Below, piece by piece: positions 35,845 through 50,252 of a stretch of 64,000 nt of DNA (positions are counted from its first letter, which is position 1; each line of letters starts with the position of its first letter). Source of the DNA: Liolophura sinensis (Eukaryota; Mollusca; Polyplacophora; Chitonida; Chitonidae); assembly GCF_032854445.1 (NCBI RefSeq), contig NW_027017956.1, positions 248,001 to 312,000 of the forward strand. Reading direction: 5' to 3'. The position numbers and the translations under genes are program-made. The notes below the pieces were generated by a model, which saw only the letters and a list, made by a program, of their open reading frames with translations, was not told the DNA's origin and ran no database searches.

Positions 35845-38800
35845 TTATGATAGCATGCTCAGTTACAAGATAAACATTGTAAACATTATATTATCACGCT
35901 CACTTACAAGGAAAACATTGTAATCATTATAATAGAAAGCTCAGTTACAAGATGAAAATTGTAATCATAATAGCATGTTCAGTTACAAGATGAATATTGT
36001 AATCATTATAATAACATCATCAGTTACAAAATGAACATTGTATTCATTATATTAGCACGTTCAATTACAACATGAACATTGTAATCATTATAATAGCATG
36101 CTCAGTTACAAGATGAACATTGTAAACAGTATAATAGCGTGCCCATTTACAAAATGAACATTGTCATCATTATAATAGCATGCTAAGTTACAAGATGAAC
36201 ATTGTAATCATTATAAAAACATCATCAGTTACAAGGTGAACATTGTAATCAGTATAAAAGCATGCTCAGTTGCAAAATGAACATTGTAATCATTATAATA
36301 GCATGTTCAGTTACAAGGTGAACATTGTAATTATTATAAAAACATGCCCAGTTACAAGATGAACATTGTAATACTTCTAATAGCATGTTCAGTTACGAAG
36401 TGAACATTGTAATCATTATAATAGCATGCTCAGTTTCAAGATAAACATTGTAATCATTATAATATCATTTTCAGTTGCAAGATGAAGATTGTAATCGACA
36501 TAATAGCATGTTCAGTTACAAGATGAACATTGTAATCATTGTAATAGCATGTTCAGTTACAAAGTGAACATTGTAATCCTTATAATTGCATGTTCAGTTA
36601 CAAGATGAACATTGTAATCATGATAAAAACATCATCAGTTGCAAGGTGAACATTGTAATCAGTATACAAGCATGCTCAGTTGCAAATTGGACATTGTAAT
36701 CATTACAATAGCATATTCAGTTACAAGGTGAACATTGTAATCATTATAATCAAGTGCTCAGTTACAAGGTGAACATTATAATCATTACAATAGCGTGCTC
36801 AGTTACAAGATGAACATTGTAATCATTATAAAAACATGCCCAGTTACAAGATGAACATTGTAATAGTTAAAATAGCATGATCAGTTACGAAGTGAACATT
36901 GTAATCATTATAATATCATTTTCAGTTGCAAGATAAACATTGTAATCAGTATACAAGCATTCTCAGTTGCAAGATAAACATTGTAATCATTACATTAGCA
37001 TATTCACTTACAAGATGAATATTGTAATCATTATAATAACATCATCAGTTACAAAGTAAACATTGTATTCATTATATTAGCACGTTCAATTACAAGATGA
37101 ACATTGTAATCATTATAAAAGCATGTTCAGTTACAAGGTGAACATTGTAATCTTTATAAAATCATGCTCAGTTACAAGATGAACATTCTAATCATTATAA
37201 TAGCATGTTCAGTTACAAGGTGGACATTGTAAGTATAAAAGCATGCTCAGTTGCAAAATGGACATTGTAATCATTACATAAGCATATTTAGTTACAAGAT
37301 GAATATTGTAATCATTATAATAACATCATCAGTTACAAAATGAACATTGTATTCAATATATTAGCACGTTCAATTACAAGATGAACATTGTAATCATTAT
37401 AATATCATGCTCAGTTGCAAGATAAAGATTGTAATCGACATAATAGCATGTTCAGTTACAAGATGAACATTGTAATCATTGTAATAGCATGTTCAGTTAC
37501 AAAGTGAACATTGTAATCCTTATAATTGCATGTTCAGTTACAAGATGAACGTTGTTATCATTATAAAAACATCATCAGTTCCTAGGTGAACATTGTAATC
37601 AGTATACAAGCATGCTCAGTTGCAAAATGGACATTGTAATCATTGCAATAGCATATTCAGTTACAAGATGAACATTGCAATCATTATAATAATGTGCTCA
37701 GTTACAAGGAGAACATTGAAATCATTACAATAGCGTGCTCAGTTACAAGGTGAACATTGTAATCATTATAAAAACATGCCCAGTTACAAGATGAACATTG
37801 TAATAGTTAAAATAGCATGCTCAAATACAAGATGAGCAATGTAATCATTATAATAGCATGCTCAGTTGCAAGATAAACATTGTAATCATTATAATATCAT
37901 TTTCAGTTACAAGATGAAGATTGTAATCGACATAATAGCATGTTCAGTTACAAGATGAACATTGTAATCATTGTAATAGCATGTTCAGTTACAAAGTAAA
38001 CATTGTAATCATTATAATAGCGTCAACGGTTACAAAATCACCATTGTAATCAATATAATAGCATGCTCAGTTACAAAATGAATATTGCAATTATTATATT
38101 AGCATATGTAGTTACCAGATGAACATTGTAATCATTATTATAGCATATGTAGTTACAAGATGAACATTTTAATCATTATAAAAACATCATCAGTTACAAG
38201 GTGAACATTGTAATCAGTATAAAAGCATGCTCAGTTGCAAAATGGATATTGTAATCATTACATTAGCATATTCACTTACAAGATGAACATTGTAATCATT
38301 ATAATAATGTGCTCAGTTACAAGGTGAACAATGTAATCATTGTAATAGCATGTTCAGTTACAAAGTGAACATTGTAATCCTTATAATTGCATGTTCAGTT
38401 ACAAAGTGAACATTGTAATCATTCTAAAAACATCATCAGTTGCAAGGTGAACATTGTAATCAGTATACAAGCATCCTCAGTTGCAAAATGGACATTGTAA
38501 TCATTACAATAGGATATTCAGTTACAAGATGAACATTGTAATCATTATAATAATGCGCTCAGTTACACAGTGAACAATGTAATCATTGTAATAGCATGTT
38601 CAGTTACAAAGTGAACATTGTAATCCTTATAATTGCATGTTCAGTTATAAGATGAACATTGTAATCATTATAAAAACATAAACAGTTACAAGGTGAACAT
38701 TGTAATCAGTATACAAGCATGCTCAGTTGCAAAATGGACATTGTAATCATTACATTGGCATAATCACTTACAAGATGAATATTGTAATCATTATAATAAC

Positions 38801-39846
38801 ATCATCAGTTACAAAGTAAACATTGTATTCATTATATTAGCACGTTCAATTACAAGATGAACATTGTAATCATTATAAAAGCATGTTCAGTTACAAGGTG
38901 AACATTGTAATCTTTATAAAAACATGCTCAGTTACAAGGTGGACATTGTAAGTATAAAAGCATGCTCAGTTGCAAAATGGACACTGTAATCAATACATAA
39001 GCATATTTAGTTACAAGATGAATATTGTAATCATTATATAAACATCATCAGTTACAAAATGAACATTGTATTCATTATATTAGCACGTTCAATTACAAGA
39101 TGAACATTGTAATCATTATAATATCATGCTCAGTTGCAAGATAAAGATTGTAATCGACATAATAGCATGTTCAGTTACAAGATGAACATTGTAATCATTG
39201 TAATAGCATGTTCAGTTACAAAGTGAACATTGTAATCCTTATAATTGCATGTTCAGTTACAAGATGAACGTTGTAATCATTATAAAAACATCATCAGTTC
39301 CTAAGTGAACATTGTAATCAGTATACAAGCATGCTCAGTTGCAAAATGGACATTGTAATCATTGCAATAGCATATTCAGTTACAAGATGAACATTGCAAT
39401 CATTATAATAATGTGCTCAGTTACAAGGAGAACATTGAAATCATTACAATAGCGTGCTCAGTTACAAGATGAACATTGTAATCATTAAAAACATGCCCAG
39501 TTACAAGATGAACATTGTAATAGTTAAAATAGCATGCTCAAATACAAGATGAGCAATGTAATCATTATAATAGCATGCTCAATTACAAGATGAAAATTGT
39601 AATTCGTATAATAGCATGCTCAGTTACAACATGAACATTGTAATCATTATAATAGCATGTTCAGTTACAAGATGAACATTGTAATCAGTATAATAGCATG
39701 CTCAGTTACAAAATTAATATTTTAATTATTACACTAGTATGCCCAGTTACAAGATGAACATTGTAATCAGTATAATAGCGTGCTCAGTTACAAGATGAGC
39801 AATGTAATCATTATAATAGCATGTTCAGTTACCAGATGAACATTGT
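35845..39846 (+). repeat. 41-bp satellite array S9 (4,002 bp, about 98 monomers), chimeric
   Basis: The largest array. 35845 to about 37862 follows S7. From about 37863 it switches to an S8/S11-type series (gcgtcaacggttac near 38027), then returns to the S7-type end at about 39534. The net gain over S7 is 1,717 bp, close to 42 monomers. Confidence 0.93.
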
Positions 39847-40732
39847 AAGAATTATTTTTAGAATAAATCGCTTCCAAACTCTGGTATATTCACCTTAGTT
39901 TAACTAAACGCCATCATATCGTATTTATGTTAATTACATGTAATATTGTAATAGGCATGTTCTTAAGTCAAGTGGCCCTTTGTTAGACTGTTTAGCCTTT
40001 CAAAACGGAAACTACAGGTATGCATATTTAAGAGAACTTAAGTTTGTCCTTTTTTAAAACCATTTTCTTCATTCCTCAATGAAAAATACATGCATTGTTT
40101 CGCACCCCTATTTGCAGCGTACTGGCAATGGGCCAAATGTGTAGAATACGATATCTGTGAAATTAATCTGACTGCAATAAGATCAGAAAATTCGACCCCA
40201 ATTTTTTGATGGTTTTCTCTACGGTTCTTCTATATCGGGACTAGTCTTGCTGACAATGGTAACTCATGCTCGTCGGCAGGTACACGTACGTTAATGAGAT
40301 CAATAACTTTGTCTCTTTCTTTCAGGACAAATATGTAACTTATTAAACTAACGGTTTTCACAGATAAATGTAACAGCTCTGTGATCTCATCATGTTAGAA
40401 ATGAAATAAAAAATGCGATATAGACGTACTTGAGCTCCTAATATGTTTTTTCCAGAGTGCTTACGGTGGACTTCGTTTGGATTCTGTGAGGGTTTTGATA
40501 GGTCTGTTATATGTTAATTGTGGATTACTGAAAACTCGCTCCACTAACATTATATATACAAACATGTATGCTTAAAGCCTTCCTTTCACTAGGAAATAAA
40601 ATAGCCTGAGTAGGAGCCTTGTCAGGTGGGGTTATGTATGGGAGGACTAAGGTTTGCCTGAAGTGAAAGACATAGGTACAGTAAATGGCGCAGAGACATA
40701 CATGTCTTTACAGATAAATGTTATCTGATCGT
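39847..40732 (+). repeat. Spacer A10 (886 bp), part of the extra cassette
   Basis: Mosaic: attgtaatagg and aagtcaagtgg as in A8, acggaaactac as in A7, plus private attttttgatgg and ggttttcacag. Confidence 0.9.
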
Positions 40733-41121
40733 CAGTTGCACAGACCGGCCCGGATAGCACAGTTGGTAGAGCGTCCGCTTCGGGACCGGTAGATCCAGGA
40801 TCAATCCTTGGTCGAGTCACACCTAAGACTTTAAAAGAGGAAGTTGTGACTTCCTCGTTTGGCGTTCAGCATGAAGGGGGATAGTGCAACGACTGGTTGA
40901 CCCGTTTCAGTATAATGGCTCGGGCGGGGCGGCTTACTTGCCTTCGGTAAGTCGTCTCAGTGATGTAGCACTAAATAAAAGAGCGGTGAAAATCCGTCCT
41001 GCAACAAGGAGGCACATTAAACGTGCATGCACCCTAATGATTCCTTCGTCGTCATATGACTGAAAAATTGTTGAGTACGACGTTAAACCCCAAGCACTCA
41101 CTCACTCACTCAGTTGCACAG
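40733..41121 (+). mobile_element. tRNA-derived SINE copy 10 (C-linked type SINE without C)
   Basis: Body 40744-41110 (367 bp). It has the C-linked features (gttgtgac, gggggatag, extra ACTC) but is followed by the direct satellite junction. Private gatgtagcac shared with copy 16. Confidence 0.88.
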
Positions 41122-41131
41122 CGACATACAT

Positions 41132-42766
41132 ACAAGATGAAGATTGTAATCGACATAATAGCATGTTCAGTTACAAAATGAACATTGTAATCATTGTAAT
41201 AGCATGTTAAGTTACAAAGTGAACATTGTAATCCTTATAATTGCATGTTTAGTTACAAGATGAACATTGTAATCATTATAAAAACATCATCAGCTGCAAG
41301 GTGAACATTGTAATCAGTATACAAGCATGCTCAGTTGCAAAATGGACATTGTAATCATTGCAATAGCATATTCAGTTACAAGGTGAACATTGTAATCATT
41401 ATAATCAAGTGCTCAGTTACAAGGTGAACATTATAATCATAACAATAGCGTGGTCAGTTACAAGATGAACATTGTAATCATTACAAGATGACCATTGTAA
41501 TAGTTAAAATAGCATGATCAGTTACGAAGTGAACATTGTAATCATTATAATATCATTTTCAGTTGCAAGATAAACATTGTAATCAGTATACAAGCATGCT
41601 CAGTTGCAAGATAAACATTGTAATCATTACATTAGCATATTCACTTACAAGATGAATATTGTAATCATTATAATAACATCATCAGTTATAAAGTAAACAT
41701 TGTATTCATTATATTAGCACGTTCAATTACAAGATGAACATTGTAATCATTATAAAAGCATGTTCAGTTACAAGGTGAACATTGTAATCTTTATAAAAAC
41801 ATGCTCAGTTACAAGATGAACATTCTAATCATTATAATAGCATGTTCATTTACAAGGTGGACATTGTAAGTATAAAAGCATGCTCAGTTGCAAAATGGAC
41901 ATTGTAATCATTACATAAGCATATTTAGTTACAAGATGAATATTGTAATCATTATATAAACATCATCAGTTACAAAATGAACATTGTATTCATTATATTA
42001 GCACGTTCAATTACAGGATGAACATTGTAATCATTATAATATCATGCTCAATTGCAAGATAAAGATTGTAATCGACATAATAGCATGTTCAGTTACAAGA
42101 TGAACATTGTAATCATTGTAATAGCATGATCAGTTACAAAGTGAACATTGTAATCCTTATAATTGCATGTTCAGTTACAAGATGAACGTTGTAATCATTA
42201 TAAAAACATCATCAGTTCCTAGGTGAACATTGTAATCTGTATACAAGCATGCTCAGTTGCAAAATGGACATTGTAATCATTGCAATAGCATATTCAGTTA
42301 CAAGATGAACATTGCAATCATTATAATAATGTGCTCAGTTACAAGGAGAACATTGAAATCATTACAATAGCGTGCTCAGTTACAAGGTGAACATTGTAAT
42401 CATTATAAAAACATGCCCAGTTACAAGATGAACATTGTAATAGTTAAAATAGCATGCTCAAATACAAGATGAGCAATGTAATCATTATAATAGCATGCTC
42501 AATTACAAGATGAAAATTGTAATTCGTATAATAGCATGCTCAGTTACAACATGAACATTGTAATCATTATAATAGCATGTTTAGTTACAAGATGAACATT
42601 GTAATCAGTATAATAGCATGCTCAGTTACAAAATTAATATTTTAATTATTACACTAGTATGCCCAGTTACAAGATGAACATTGTAATCAGTATAATAGCG
42701 TGCTCAGTTACAAGATGAGCAATGTAATCATTATAATAGCATGTTTAGTTACCAGATGAACATTGT
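41132..42766 (+). repeat. 41-bp satellite array S10 (1,635 bp, about 40 monomers)
   Basis: Starts like S8 and ends like S7. A truncated monomer lies near 41481 (atcattacaagatgaccattg). Confidence 0.94.
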
Positions 42767-43652
42767 AAGAATTATTTTTAGAATAAATCGCTTCCAAACT
42801 CTGGTATATTCACCTTAGTTTAACTAAACGCCATCATATCGTATTTATGTTAATTACATGTAATATTGTAATAGGCATGTTCTTAAGTCAAGTGGCCCTT
42901 TGTTAGACTGTTTAGCCTTTCAAAACGAAAAATACAGGTATGCATATTTAAGAGAACTTAAGTTTGTCCTTTTTTAAAACCATTTTCTTCATTCCTCAAT
43001 GAAAAATACATGCATTGTTTCGCACCCCTATTTGCAGCGTACTGGCAATGGGCCAAATGTGTAGAATACGATATCTGTAAAATTAATCTGACTGCAATAA
43101 GATCAGAAAATTCGACCCCAATTCTTTGATGGTTTTCTCTACGGTTCTTCTATATCGGGACTAGTCTTGCTGACAATGGTAACTGATGCTCGTCGGCAGG
43201 TACACGTACGTTAATGAGATCAATAACTTTGTCTCTTTCTTTCAGGACAAATATGTAACTTATTAAACTAACGGTTTTGACAGATAAATGTTACAGCTCT
43301 GTGATCTCATCATGTTAGAAATGAAATAACAAATGCGATATAGACGTACTTGAGATCCTAATATTTTTTTTCCAGAGTGCTTACGGTGGACTTCGTTTGG
43401 ATTCTGTGAGGGTTTTGATAGGTCTGTTATATGTTAATTGTGTATTACTGAAAACTCGCTCCACTAATATTATATGTACAAACATGTTTGCTTAAAGCCT
43501 TCCTTTCACTAGGAAATAAAATAGCCTGAGTAGGAGCCTTGTCAGGTGGGGTTATGTATGGGAGGACTAAGGTTTGCCTGAAGTGAAAGACATAGGTACA
43601 GTAAATGGCGCAGAGACATACATGTCTTTACAGATAAATGTTATCTGATCGT
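42767..43652 (+). repeat. Spacer A11 (886 bp)
   Basis: Same subfamily as A8. The array before it ends with gtttagttaccag instead of gttcagttaccag. Confidence 0.9.
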
Positions 43653-44036
43653 CAGTTGCACAGACCGGCCCGGATAGCACAGTTGGTAGAGCGTCCGCTT
43701 CGGGACCGGTAGATCCAGGATCAATCCTTGGTCGAGTCACACCTAAGACTTTAAAAGAGGAAGTTGTAACTTCCTCGTTTGGCGTTCAGCATGAAGGGGA
43801 TAGTGCAACGACTGGTTGACCCGTTTCAGCATAATGGCTCGGGCGGGGCGGCTTACTTGCCTTCGGTAAGTCGTCTCAGTGATGCAGCCCTAAATAAAAG
43901 AGCGGTGAAAATCCGTCCTGCAACAAGGAGGCACATTACACGTGCATGCACCCTAATGATTCCTTCGTCGTCATATGACTGAAAAATTGTTGAGTACGAC
44001 GTTAAACCCCAAGCACTCACTCACTCAGTTGCACAG
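43653..44036 (+). mobile_element. tRNA-derived SINE copy 11
   Basis: Body 43664-44025 (362 bp), gcagccctaaat variant, standard duplications. Confidence 0.88.
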
Positions 44037-44046
44037 CGACATACAT

Positions 44047-45985
44047 ACAAGATGAAGATTGTAATCGACATAATAGCTTGTTCAGTTAGAAAATGAACAT
44101 TGTAATCATTGTAATAGCATGTTAAGTTACAAAGTGAACATTGTAATCCTTATAATTGCATGTTCAGTTACAAGATGAACATTGTAATCATTATAAAAAC
44201 ATCATCAGTTGCAAGGTGAACATTGTAATCAGTATACAAGCATACTCAGTTGCAAAATGGACATTGTAATCATTACTTTAGCATATTCAGTTACAAGATG
44301 AACAATGTAAACATTATAATCATGTGCTCAGTTACAAGGTGAACATTGTAATCATTACAATAGCGTGCTCAGTTACAAGATGAACATTGTAATCATTATA
44401 AAAACATGCCCAGTTACAAGATGAACATTGTAATAGTTAAAATAGCATGATCAGTTACGAAGTGAACATTGTAATCATTATAATAGCATGCTCAGTTGCA
44501 AGATAAACAATGTAATCATTATAATATCATTTTCAGTTACAAGATGAAGATTGTAATCGACATAATAGCATGTTCAGTTACAAGATGAACATTGTAATCA
44601 TTGTAATAGCATGTTCAGTTACAAAGTAAACATTGTAATCATTATAATAGCGTCAACGGTTACAAAATCACCATTGTAATTAATATAATAGCATGCTCAG
44701 TTACAAAATGAATATTTCAATCATTATATTAGCATATTTCATTACAAGATGAACATTGTAATCATTATTATAGCATATGTAGTTACAAGATGAACATTGT
44801 AATCATTATCAAAACATCATCAGTTACAAGGTGAACATTGTAATCAGTATAAAAGCATGCTCAGTTGCAAAATGGATATTGTAATCATTACATTAGCATA
44901 TTCACTTACAAGATGAACATTGTAATTATTATAATAATGTGCTCAGTTACAAGGTGAACAATGTAATCATTGTAATAGCATGTTCAGTTACAAAGTCAAC
45001 ATTGTAATCCTTATAATTGCATGTTCAGTTACAAGATGAACATTGTAATCATTATAAAAAGTAAACAGTTTCAAGGTGAACATTGTAATCAGTATACAAG
45101 CATGCTCAGTTGCAAAATGGACATTGTAATCATTACATTAGCATATTCACTTACAAGATGAATATTGTAATCATTATAATAACATCATCAGTTACAACAT
45201 AAGCATTGTATTCATTATATTAGCTCGTTGACTTACAAGATAAACATTGTAATCATTATAAAAGCATGTTCAGTTACAAGGTGAACATAGTAATCATTTT
45301 AAAAACATGCTCAGTTGCAAGATGAAGATTGTAATCGACATAATAGCATGTTCAGTTACAAGATGAACATTGTAATCATTATAAAAACATCATCAGTTGC
45401 AAGGTGAACATTGTAATCAGTATACAAGCATGCTCAGTTGCAAGATAAACATTGTAATCATTACATTAGCATATTCACTTACAAGATGAATATTGTAATC
45501 ATTATAATAACATCATCAGTTACAAAGTAAACATTGTATTCATTATATTAGCACGTTCAATTACAAGATGAACATTGTAATCATTATAAAAGCATGTTGA
45601 GTTACAAGGTGAACATTGTTATCTTTATAATAGCATGTTCAGTTACAAGGTGGACATTGTAAGTATAAAAGCATGCTCAGTTGCAAAATGGACATTGTAA
45701 TCATTACATAAGCATATTCAGTTACAAGATGAATATTGTAATCATTATAATAACATTATCAGTTACAAAATGAACATTGTATTCATTATATTAGCACGTT
45801 CAATTACAAGATGAACATTGTAATCATTATAATATCATGCTCAGTTGCAAGATGAAGATTGTAATCGACATAATAGCATGTTCAGTTACAAGATGAACAT
45901 TGTAAACATTGTATTAGCATGTTCAGTTACAAAGTGAACATTGTAATCATTATAATAGCATGTTCAGTTACCAGATGAACATTGT
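44047..45985 (+). repeat. 41-bp satellite array S11 (1,939 bp, about 47 monomers)
   Basis: S8-type order. Shares agcatgttgagttac with S15 and differs from S8 and S13 at their shared private sites. Confidence 0.95.
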
Positions 45986-46871
45986 AAGAATTATTTTTAG
46001 AATAAATCGCTTCCAAACTCTGGTATATTCACCTTAGTTTAACTAAACGCCATCATATCGTATTTATGTTAATTACATGTAATATTTTAATAGGCATGTT
46101 CTTAAATCAAATGGCCCTTTGTTAGACTGTTTAGCCTTTCAAAACGGAAACTACAGGTATGCATATTTAAGAGAACTTATGTTTGTCCTTTTTTAAAACC
46201 ATTTTCTTCATTCCTCCATGAAAAATACATGCATTGTTTCGCACCCCTATTTGCAGCGTTCTGGCAATGGGCCAAATGTGTAGAATACGATATCTGTGAA
46301 ATTAATCTGACTGCAATAAGATCAGAAAATTCGACCCCAATTCTTTTATGGTTTTCTCTACGGTTCTTCTATATCGGGACTAGTCTTGCTGACAATGGTA
46401 ACTGATGCTCGTCGGCAGGTACACGTACGTTAATGAGATCAATAACTTTGTCTCTTTCTTTCAGGACAAATATGTAACTTATTAAACTAACGGTTTTGAC
46501 AGATAAATGTAACAGCTCTGTGATCTCATCATGTTAGAAATGAAATAAAAAATGCGATATAGACGTACTTGAGCTCCTAATATGTTTTTTCCAGAGTGCT
46601 TACGGTGGACTTCGTTTGGATTCTGTGAGGGTTTTGATAGGTCTGTTATATGTTAATTGTGTATTACTGAAAACTCGCTCCACTAACATTATATATACAA
46701 ACATGTATGCTTAAAGCCTTCCTTTCACTAGGAAATAAAATAGCCTGAGTAGGAGCCTTGTCAGGTGGGGTTATGTATGGGAGGACTAAGGTTTGCCTGA
46801 AGTGAAAGACATAGGTACAGTAAATGGCGCAGAGACATACATGTCTTTACAGATAAATGTTATCTGATCGT
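45986..46871 (+). repeat. Spacer A12 (886 bp)
   Basis: C-linked subfamily with private cctccatgaaaa and with ataagatcag as in A7. Confidence 0.9.
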
Positions 46872-47260
46872 CAGTTGCACAGACCGGCCCGGATAGCACA
46901 GTTGGTAGAGCGTCCGCTTCGGGACCGGTAGATCCAGGATCAATCCTTGGTCGAGTCACACCTAAGACTTTAAAAGAGGAAGTTGTGACTTCCTCGTTTG
47001 GCGTTCAGCATGAAGGGGGATAGTGCAACGACTGGTTGACCCGTTTCAGTATAATGGCTCGGGCGGGGCGGCTTACTTGCCTTCGGTAAGTCGTCTCAGT
47101 GATGCAGCACTAAATAAAAGAGCGGTGAAAATCCGTCCTGCAACAAGGAGGCACATTAAACGTGCATGCACCCTAATGATTCCTTCGTCGTCATATGACT
47201 GAAAAATTGTTGAGTACGACGTTAAACCCCAAGCACTCACTCACTCACTCAGTTGCACAG
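46872..47260 (+). mobile_element. tRNA-derived SINE copy 12 (C-linked form)
   Basis: Body 46883-47249 (367 bp), standard duplications. Confidence 0.88.
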
Positions 47261-47317
47261 CGACATACATGTCTATACAGAAAAATGCTATCTGATCGCA
47301 GTCAGTGTAAAATTCCT

Positions 47318-47447
47318 GACGGTGTTTACTGTGCAGCAGAGATTCAGGATGGTGCTTACTGTGTAGCAGAGTTTCAGGATGGTATTTACTGTGCAGCAGA
47401 GATTCAGGATGGTGTTTACGGTGCAACAGAGATTCAGTATGGTGTTA
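47318..47447 (+). repeat. 30-bp minisatellite, 4.3 units
   Basis: Right-domain form. Confidence 0.9.
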
Positions 47448-47666
47448 ATTGATTTAATCAACGATTCAGGAAAACACAGTGATCCAGGTTTAGAAGCTTC
47501 AGGTTATATTAATATCTTGAAGTAATGATACTGCGTTGCTTGAAACCATTTAAACATCCGAATTCCACTGACTCTGTCAACACGCTGGATGAAAGAATAT
47601 ATTGGAGTGAAATCAGATAGAGAAACACATGATTTTCTATCGGCCTCACAACGTTTTACATTTAAC

Positions 47667-47825
47667 TTACTTATTTAATTTTTGTTTGAGGAGGGCCTCA
47701 GTTACCGAGGGGGTCAGCACGCCATCGCCCTCTGTAATCCCACATGGAACACTGGGGTTAGAGCTGATTTCCTAGCTGGCACCATCTTTTAAGTGCCAAT
47801 ATTGAGAAATGCCTTCTATTTCTTC
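47667..47825 (-). pseudogene. Degenerate coding remnant (right-domain form)
   Basis: As at 28057. Confidence 0.35.
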
Positions 47826-47967
47826 TCAACGATCAACGGTACAAAGACGCAGTTTGGACCAAATACACGCTAAAAAGCTCATCTTATCCCCACACATTAT
47901 CCACACTAAATCTTTCATTTTTCCCCTCAGCTGAAATAGACTAAATCCAGTTAAAGAGACTCGTGTC

Positions 47968-50252
47968 TTATGATAGCATGCTCAGTTACAAGATAAACAT
48001 TGTAAACATTATATTATCACGCTCACTTACAAGGAAAACATTGTAATCATTATAATAGAAAGCTCAGTTACAAGATGAAAATTGTAATCATAATAGCATG
48101 TTCAGTTACAAGATGAATATTGTAATCATTATAATAACATCATCAGTTACAAAATGAACATTGTATTCATTATATTAGCACGTTCAATTACAACATGAAC
48201 ATTGTAATCATTATAATAGCATGCTCAGTTACAAGATGAACATTGTAAACAGTATAATAGCGTGCCCATTTACAAAATGAACATTGTCATCATTATAATA
48301 GCATGCTAAGTTACAAGATGAACATTGTAATCATTATAAAAACATCATCAGTTACAAGGTGAACATTGTAATCAGTATAAAAGCATGCTCAGTTGCAAAA
48401 TGAACATTGTAATCATTATAATAGCATGTTCAGTTACAAGGTGAACATTGTAATTATTATAAAAACATGCCCAGTTACAAGATGAACATTGTAATACTTC
48501 TAATAGCATGTTCAGTTACGAAGTGAACATTGTAATCATTATAATAGCATGCTCAGTTTCAAGATAAACATTGTAATCATTATAATATCATTTTCAGTTG
48601 CAAGATGAAGATTGTAATCGACATAATAGCATGTTCAGTTACAAGATGAACATTGTAATCATTGTAATAGCATGTTCAGTTACAAAGTGAACATTGTAAT
48701 CCTTATAATTGCATGTTCAGTTACAAGATGAACATTGTAATCATGATAAAAACATCATCAGTTGCAAGGTGAACATTGTAATCAGTATACAAGCATGCTC
48801 AGTTGCAAATTGGACATTGTAATCATTACAATAGCATATTCAGTTACAAGGTGAACATTGTAATCATTATAATCAAGTGCTCAGTTACAAGGTGAACATT
48901 ATAATCATTACAATAGCGTGCTCAGTTACAAGATGAACATTGTAATCATTATAAAAACATGCCCAGTTACAAGATGAACATTGTAATAGTTAAAATAGCA
49001 TGATCAGTTACGAAGTGAACATTGTAATCATTATAATATCATTTTCAGTTGCAAGATAAACATTGTAATCAGTATACAAGCATGCTCAGTTGCAAGATAA
49101 ACATTGTAATCATTACATTAGCATATTCACTTACAAGATGAATATTGTAATCATTATAATAACATCATCAGTTACAAAGTAAACATTGTATTCATTATAT
49201 TAGCACGTTCAATTACAAGATTAACATTGTAATCATTATAAAAGCATGTTCAGTTACAAGGTGAACATTGTAATCTTTATAAAAACATGCTCAGTTACAA
49301 GATGAACATTCTAATCATTATAATAGCATGTTCATTTACAAGGTGGACATTGTAAGTATAAAAGCATGCTCAGTTGCAAAATGGACATTGTAATCATTAC
49401 ATAAGCATATTTAGTTACAAGATGAATATTGTAATCATTATATAAACATCATCAGTTACAAAATGAACATTGTATTCATTATATTAGCACGTTCAATTAC
49501 AGGATGAACATTGTAATCATTATAATATCATGCTCAATTGCAAGATAAAGATTGTAATCGACATAATAGCATGTTCAGTTACAAGATGAACATTGTAATC
49601 ATTGTAATAGCATGATCAGTTACAAACTGAACATTGTAATCCTTATAATTGCATGTTCAGTTACAAGATGAACGTTGTAATCATTATAAAAACATCATCA
49701 GTTCCTAGGTGAACATTGTAATCTGTATACAAGCATGCTCAGTTGCAAAATGGACATTGTAATCATTGCAATAGCATATTCAGTTACAAGATGAACATTG
49801 CAATCATTATAATAATGTGCTCAGTTACAAGGAGAACATTGAAATCATTACAATAGCGTGCTCAGTTACAAGGTGAACATTGTAATCATTATAAAAACAT
49901 GCCCAGTTACAAGATGAACATTGTAATAGTTAAAATAGCATGCTCAAATACAAGATGAGCAATGTAATCATTATAATAGCATGCTCAATTACAAGATGAA
50001 AATTGTAATTCGTATAATAGCATGCTCAGTTACAACATGAACATTGTAATCATTATAATAGCATGTTTAGTTACAAGATGAACATTGTAATCAGTATAAT
50101 AGCATGCTCAGTTACAAAATTAATATTTTAATTATTACACTAGTATGCCCAGTTACAAGATGAACATTGTAATCAGTATAATAGCGTGCTCAGTTACAAG
50201 ATGAGCAATGTAATCATTATAATAGCATGTTCAGTTACCAGATGAACATTGT
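47968..50252 (+). repeat. 41-bp satellite array S12 (2,285 bp)
   Basis: S7-type order. Shares aaactgaac with S14 where S7 has aaagtgaac. Confidence 0.95.

Larger units (their letters stand above)
33863..45985. repeat. Right-domain higher-order repeat, copy II, expanded to 12,123 bp
   Basis: This is the 7,486-bp unit plus 4,637 bp. The extra sequence has two parts: 1,717 bp inside the first satellite array (about 37863-39580), and a complete extra spacer-SINE-array cassette of 2,920 bp (39847-42766). The sums agree exactly with the distances to flanking copies. Confidence 0.9.
47261..47967 (+). repeat. Spacer C, copy 6 (707 bp)
   Basis: Right-domain form. Confidence 0.88.
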
